A stretch of 7,916 bases of DNA from Ignavibacteriales bacterium (GTDB taxonomy: Bacteria > Bacteroidota > Ignavibacteria > Ignavibacteriales > Melioribacteraceae). Where the stretch lies: the NCBI GenBank assembly GCA_007280825.1, contig QYQI01000128.1, forward strand, positions 1-7,916, written 5' to 3'. Below the pieces are notes generated by a model. It saw nothing but the letters and a program-made list of their open reading frames with translations, searched no databases and had not been told where the DNA came from. How positions within the stretch are numbered: position 1 is the stretch's first letter; each line of letters starts with the position of its first letter. Positions 6,833 to 7,916 of this stretch are shown here, one piece after another. A program made the position numbers and the translations under genes.

Positions 6833-6890
6833 TCAGTTTTTTATAAAACAAATTGATTGACAAAACTAAATCTCTTCTCTAACTTTCTCA
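6833..6890 (+). repeat. Direct repeat copy B
   Basis: This is the second copy of the repeat at 4973-5031. TTGACA (6857-6862) and TAACTT (6880-6885) keep the 17-base spacing. A weak hairpin could form with CTGATG (6803-6808) and TGTCAG (6831-6836) in front of the T-tract, again giving a terminator-then-promoter arrangement. It ends 53 bases before the methyltransferase fragment. Confidence 0.8.
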
Positions 6891-6943
6891 TCGATCATGT
6901 AATACAAAAACAAAATGACGAAAAAAAGACTTAATTTTGATAG

Positions 6944-7261
6944 ATGAAAAACGGAAAGCAAAAAATATTCCCAGACGACTTTGTGAATAAAATTGTTTGT
7001 GGGGACTGCATCGAAACAATGCGACAAATGCCGGACAAGTGTGTTGACTTGGTTGTAACATCACCGCCGTACAATTTGAAAAACTCTACTGGAAATGGAA
7101 TGAAAGACGGTAGAGGTGGAAAGTGGGCTGGTGCCGCACTAATGAACGGATATTCTCATCACAACGACAATATGCCACACGATGAATACACAGAGTGGCA
7201 ACGCAATTGTTTGACGGAAATGTTCCGGCTAATAAAAGATGATAGTGTAAACGGTGCATAA
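6944..7261 (+). pseudogene. Truncated beta-class DNA methyltransferase (N4-cytosine/N6-adenine type), N-terminal part
   Basis: The 105-residue frame begins with NKIVCGDCIETMRQMPD (15-31) and the catalytic motif IV TSPPYNL (39-45, SPPY at 40-43), followed by YTEWQRNCLTEMFRLIKDD. This is the usual N-terminal layout of restriction-modification methyltransferases in which the catalytic motif precedes the target-recognition region and the SAM-binding FxGxG motif. Family members are commonly two to three times longer. Here similarity stops after D100, where the family normally continues with a G-x-x-F-x-N-type strand; the frame then adds SVNGA and closes at 7259-7261. Neither the target-recognition part nor the SAM-binding motif is present, nor do the bases up to 7271 supply them. 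The fragment should be inactive. A preceding 10-codon frame (6915-6947) overlaps the start as ATGA and may be chance. Confidence 0.8.
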
Positions 7262-7271
7262 CTAAAATATT

Positions 7272-7478
7272 ATGGATCTAATTGAAGAAGAAGTATTAGT
7301 TCAAGTATGTAATCATTGTGGTAACTCTGTTGCCTTTGGTTCCGGAAGATTTGTAAATAGAATTCCTGATTTCAATGATTTTGAGACAAGAATTTTTTAC
7401 GAGAGAAAATACCCAACCGGTGATTTTGTTTGTGAAAGTTGCGACAATAATTCTTTAACCGGAAATGAAAATGAATAA
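7272..7478 (+). CDS. Small zinc-ribbon protein
   Basis: The 68-residue protein has two CxxC knuckles, C13-C16 (CNHCG) and C54-C57 (CESC), separated by 37 residues. Between them lies VAFGSGRFVNRIPDFNDFETR, which resembles a conserved small-protein family with the pattern GSGRFVNR-P and GDFVC; I know no assigned function. Four cysteines are expected to bind one zinc ion. The start is 10 bases after the broken methyltransferase stop and has no ribosome site. Its last eight bases overlap the start of the nuclease gene, so the two are probably translated together. It may be a partner or specificity helper of the nuclease, which is inference from position only. Confidence 0.75.
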   Translation: MDLIEEEVLVQVCNHCGNSVAFGSGRFVNRIPDFNDFETRIFYERKYPTGDFVCESCDNNSLTGNENE

Positions 7479-7916
7479 TTCCATTTCAGAAAAAATAATT
7501 GAAGATATTTTAACCTCTGATAAATCAATTTTGTCAGAAGTTCTTTCTTTGAATTTTTCTGACTTAAGTTTGATTGCAAGACAAAAAATTGTTTCATCTG
7601 GTAAACTTGATATGCTTTACCTACATAAAGATGAAATGCTTTTGATAGAGTTGAAAACCGCTCAATTTTACAAAGAAGTAATTACTCAAATCAATAACTA
7701 CGAAACTGATTTGCTTGCACTCCAAAATCAAAACAAGTTAATCAAATCAAGAATCAGAAAGATTGTTGTTGTAACTGGTGCAAGAGAAAATGACTATAAA
7801 GTATGTAAGGAAAATAGAATTGATTTAATCATTTATAAACCCGAAATCATTTTATCTAAATACTATGAAAACTTTAAAGAATTATCTTCTTTTCTGAAAA
7901 TTCAATCTGGTGATTA
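7471..7916 (+). CDS. PD-(D/E)XK-type nuclease, possible restriction endonuclease (3' end at window edge)
   Basis: From ATG at 7471 the frame stays open for 148 codons up to the last two bases (TA) of the window, so it is either complete with a stop cut by the edge or continues. The residues fit a PD-(D/E)XK nuclease core: D47 in SGKLDML, E60 and K62 in LLIELKT, then Q73-x-x-x-Y77 in QINNY, the Q-xxx-Y helix seen in RecB/Cas4-like and several restriction nucleases. An N-terminal helix with E7 and E11 could supply the further acidic residue. The next strand KIVVVTGA (about 107-114) fits the fold. Its start lies inside the last codons of the zinc-ribbon gene (ATGAATAA), indicating translational coupling. 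The neighbouring methyltransferase fragment suggests an origin in a restriction-modification system, but a DNA repair or phage-defence nuclease is also possible. Confidence 0.7.
   Translation, partial: MNNSISEKIIEDILTSDKSILSEVLSLNFSDLSLIARQKIVSSGKLDMLYLHKDEMLLIELKTAQFYKEVITQINNYETDLLALQNQNKLIKSRIRKIVVVTGARENDYKVCKENRIDLIIYKPEIILSKYYENFKELSSFLKIQSGD

Noticed and set aside
6570..6863. 97-codon minus-strand frame over the end of the membrane gene
   Set aside because: It is antisense to the conserved gene and crosses the repeat scar; the composition looks like antisense of an AT-rich gene.
6915..6947. Ten-codon frame MTKKRLNFDR ending as ATGA over the methyltransferase start
   Set aside because: It could be a coupling leader, but it is too short, has no ribosome site, and nothing distinguishes it from chance.
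1..7916. CRISPR array, tRNA, rRNA, transposase or integrase
   Set aside because: No regularly spaced repeats, no tRNA- or rRNA-like segment and no recombinase motifs were seen on either strand.

Overview
The window looks like a chromosomal piece of a low-GC member of the Bacteroidota/Ignavibacteriota group. The signs are secreted proteins with lamin-tail domains plus a C-terminal FlgD-like/sorting-type domain, a lipocalin-like lipoprotein, a membrane-anchored family typical of Bacteroidota, and weak or absent Shine-Dalgarno sequences at many starts. This placement is inferred from gene content only; no rRNA or other marker gene is present.

Left part (1-4945) reads as ordinary, intact genome. 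On the minus strand a secreted protein with two lamin-tail domains (223-1638) is followed after 17 bases by a CoA-binding Rossmann protein cut by the window edge (1-205); the two probably form one transcript. Divergent from them, behind a good sigma-70-like promoter, is a 793-residue secreted protein that joins an M28 zinc aminopeptidase, a cyclophilin and an FKBP-type domain in one chain. A ferritin-like four-helix protein with a complete set of possible di-iron ligands follows (4316-4945), ending at a plausible terminator.

Right part (4946-7916) is a mosaic of short genes and gene fragments, more AT-rich to the eye. It holds a lipocalin-like lipoprotein (5116-5664); a ~137-bp imperfect inverted repeat with integron attC-like features (5671-5807); an intact copy of a membrane-anchored Bacteroidota family (5875-6756) flanked by remnants of a paralogue on each side; a truncated beta-class DNA methyltransferase (6944-7261); a small zinc-ribbon protein (7272-7478); and, overlapping it by 8 bases, a PD-(D/E)XK nuclease running to the window end (7471-7916). 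Two ~59-bp direct repeats (4973-5031 and 6833-6890, 54/59 identical by hand count) bracket the lipoprotein and the membrane gene, each starting with a T-tract and carrying a TTGACA box.

The most notable points are the three-domain peptidase/isomerase fusion; the tandem-paralogue scar with a one-base homopolymer difference that rewrites the C-terminus of the surviving gene; and a nuclease that lies next to a methyltransferase lacking its SAM-binding and target-recognition parts. The right part is best read as an accessory hotspot built by repeated recombination. No integrase, transposase, tRNA, rRNA or CRISPR array was seen.
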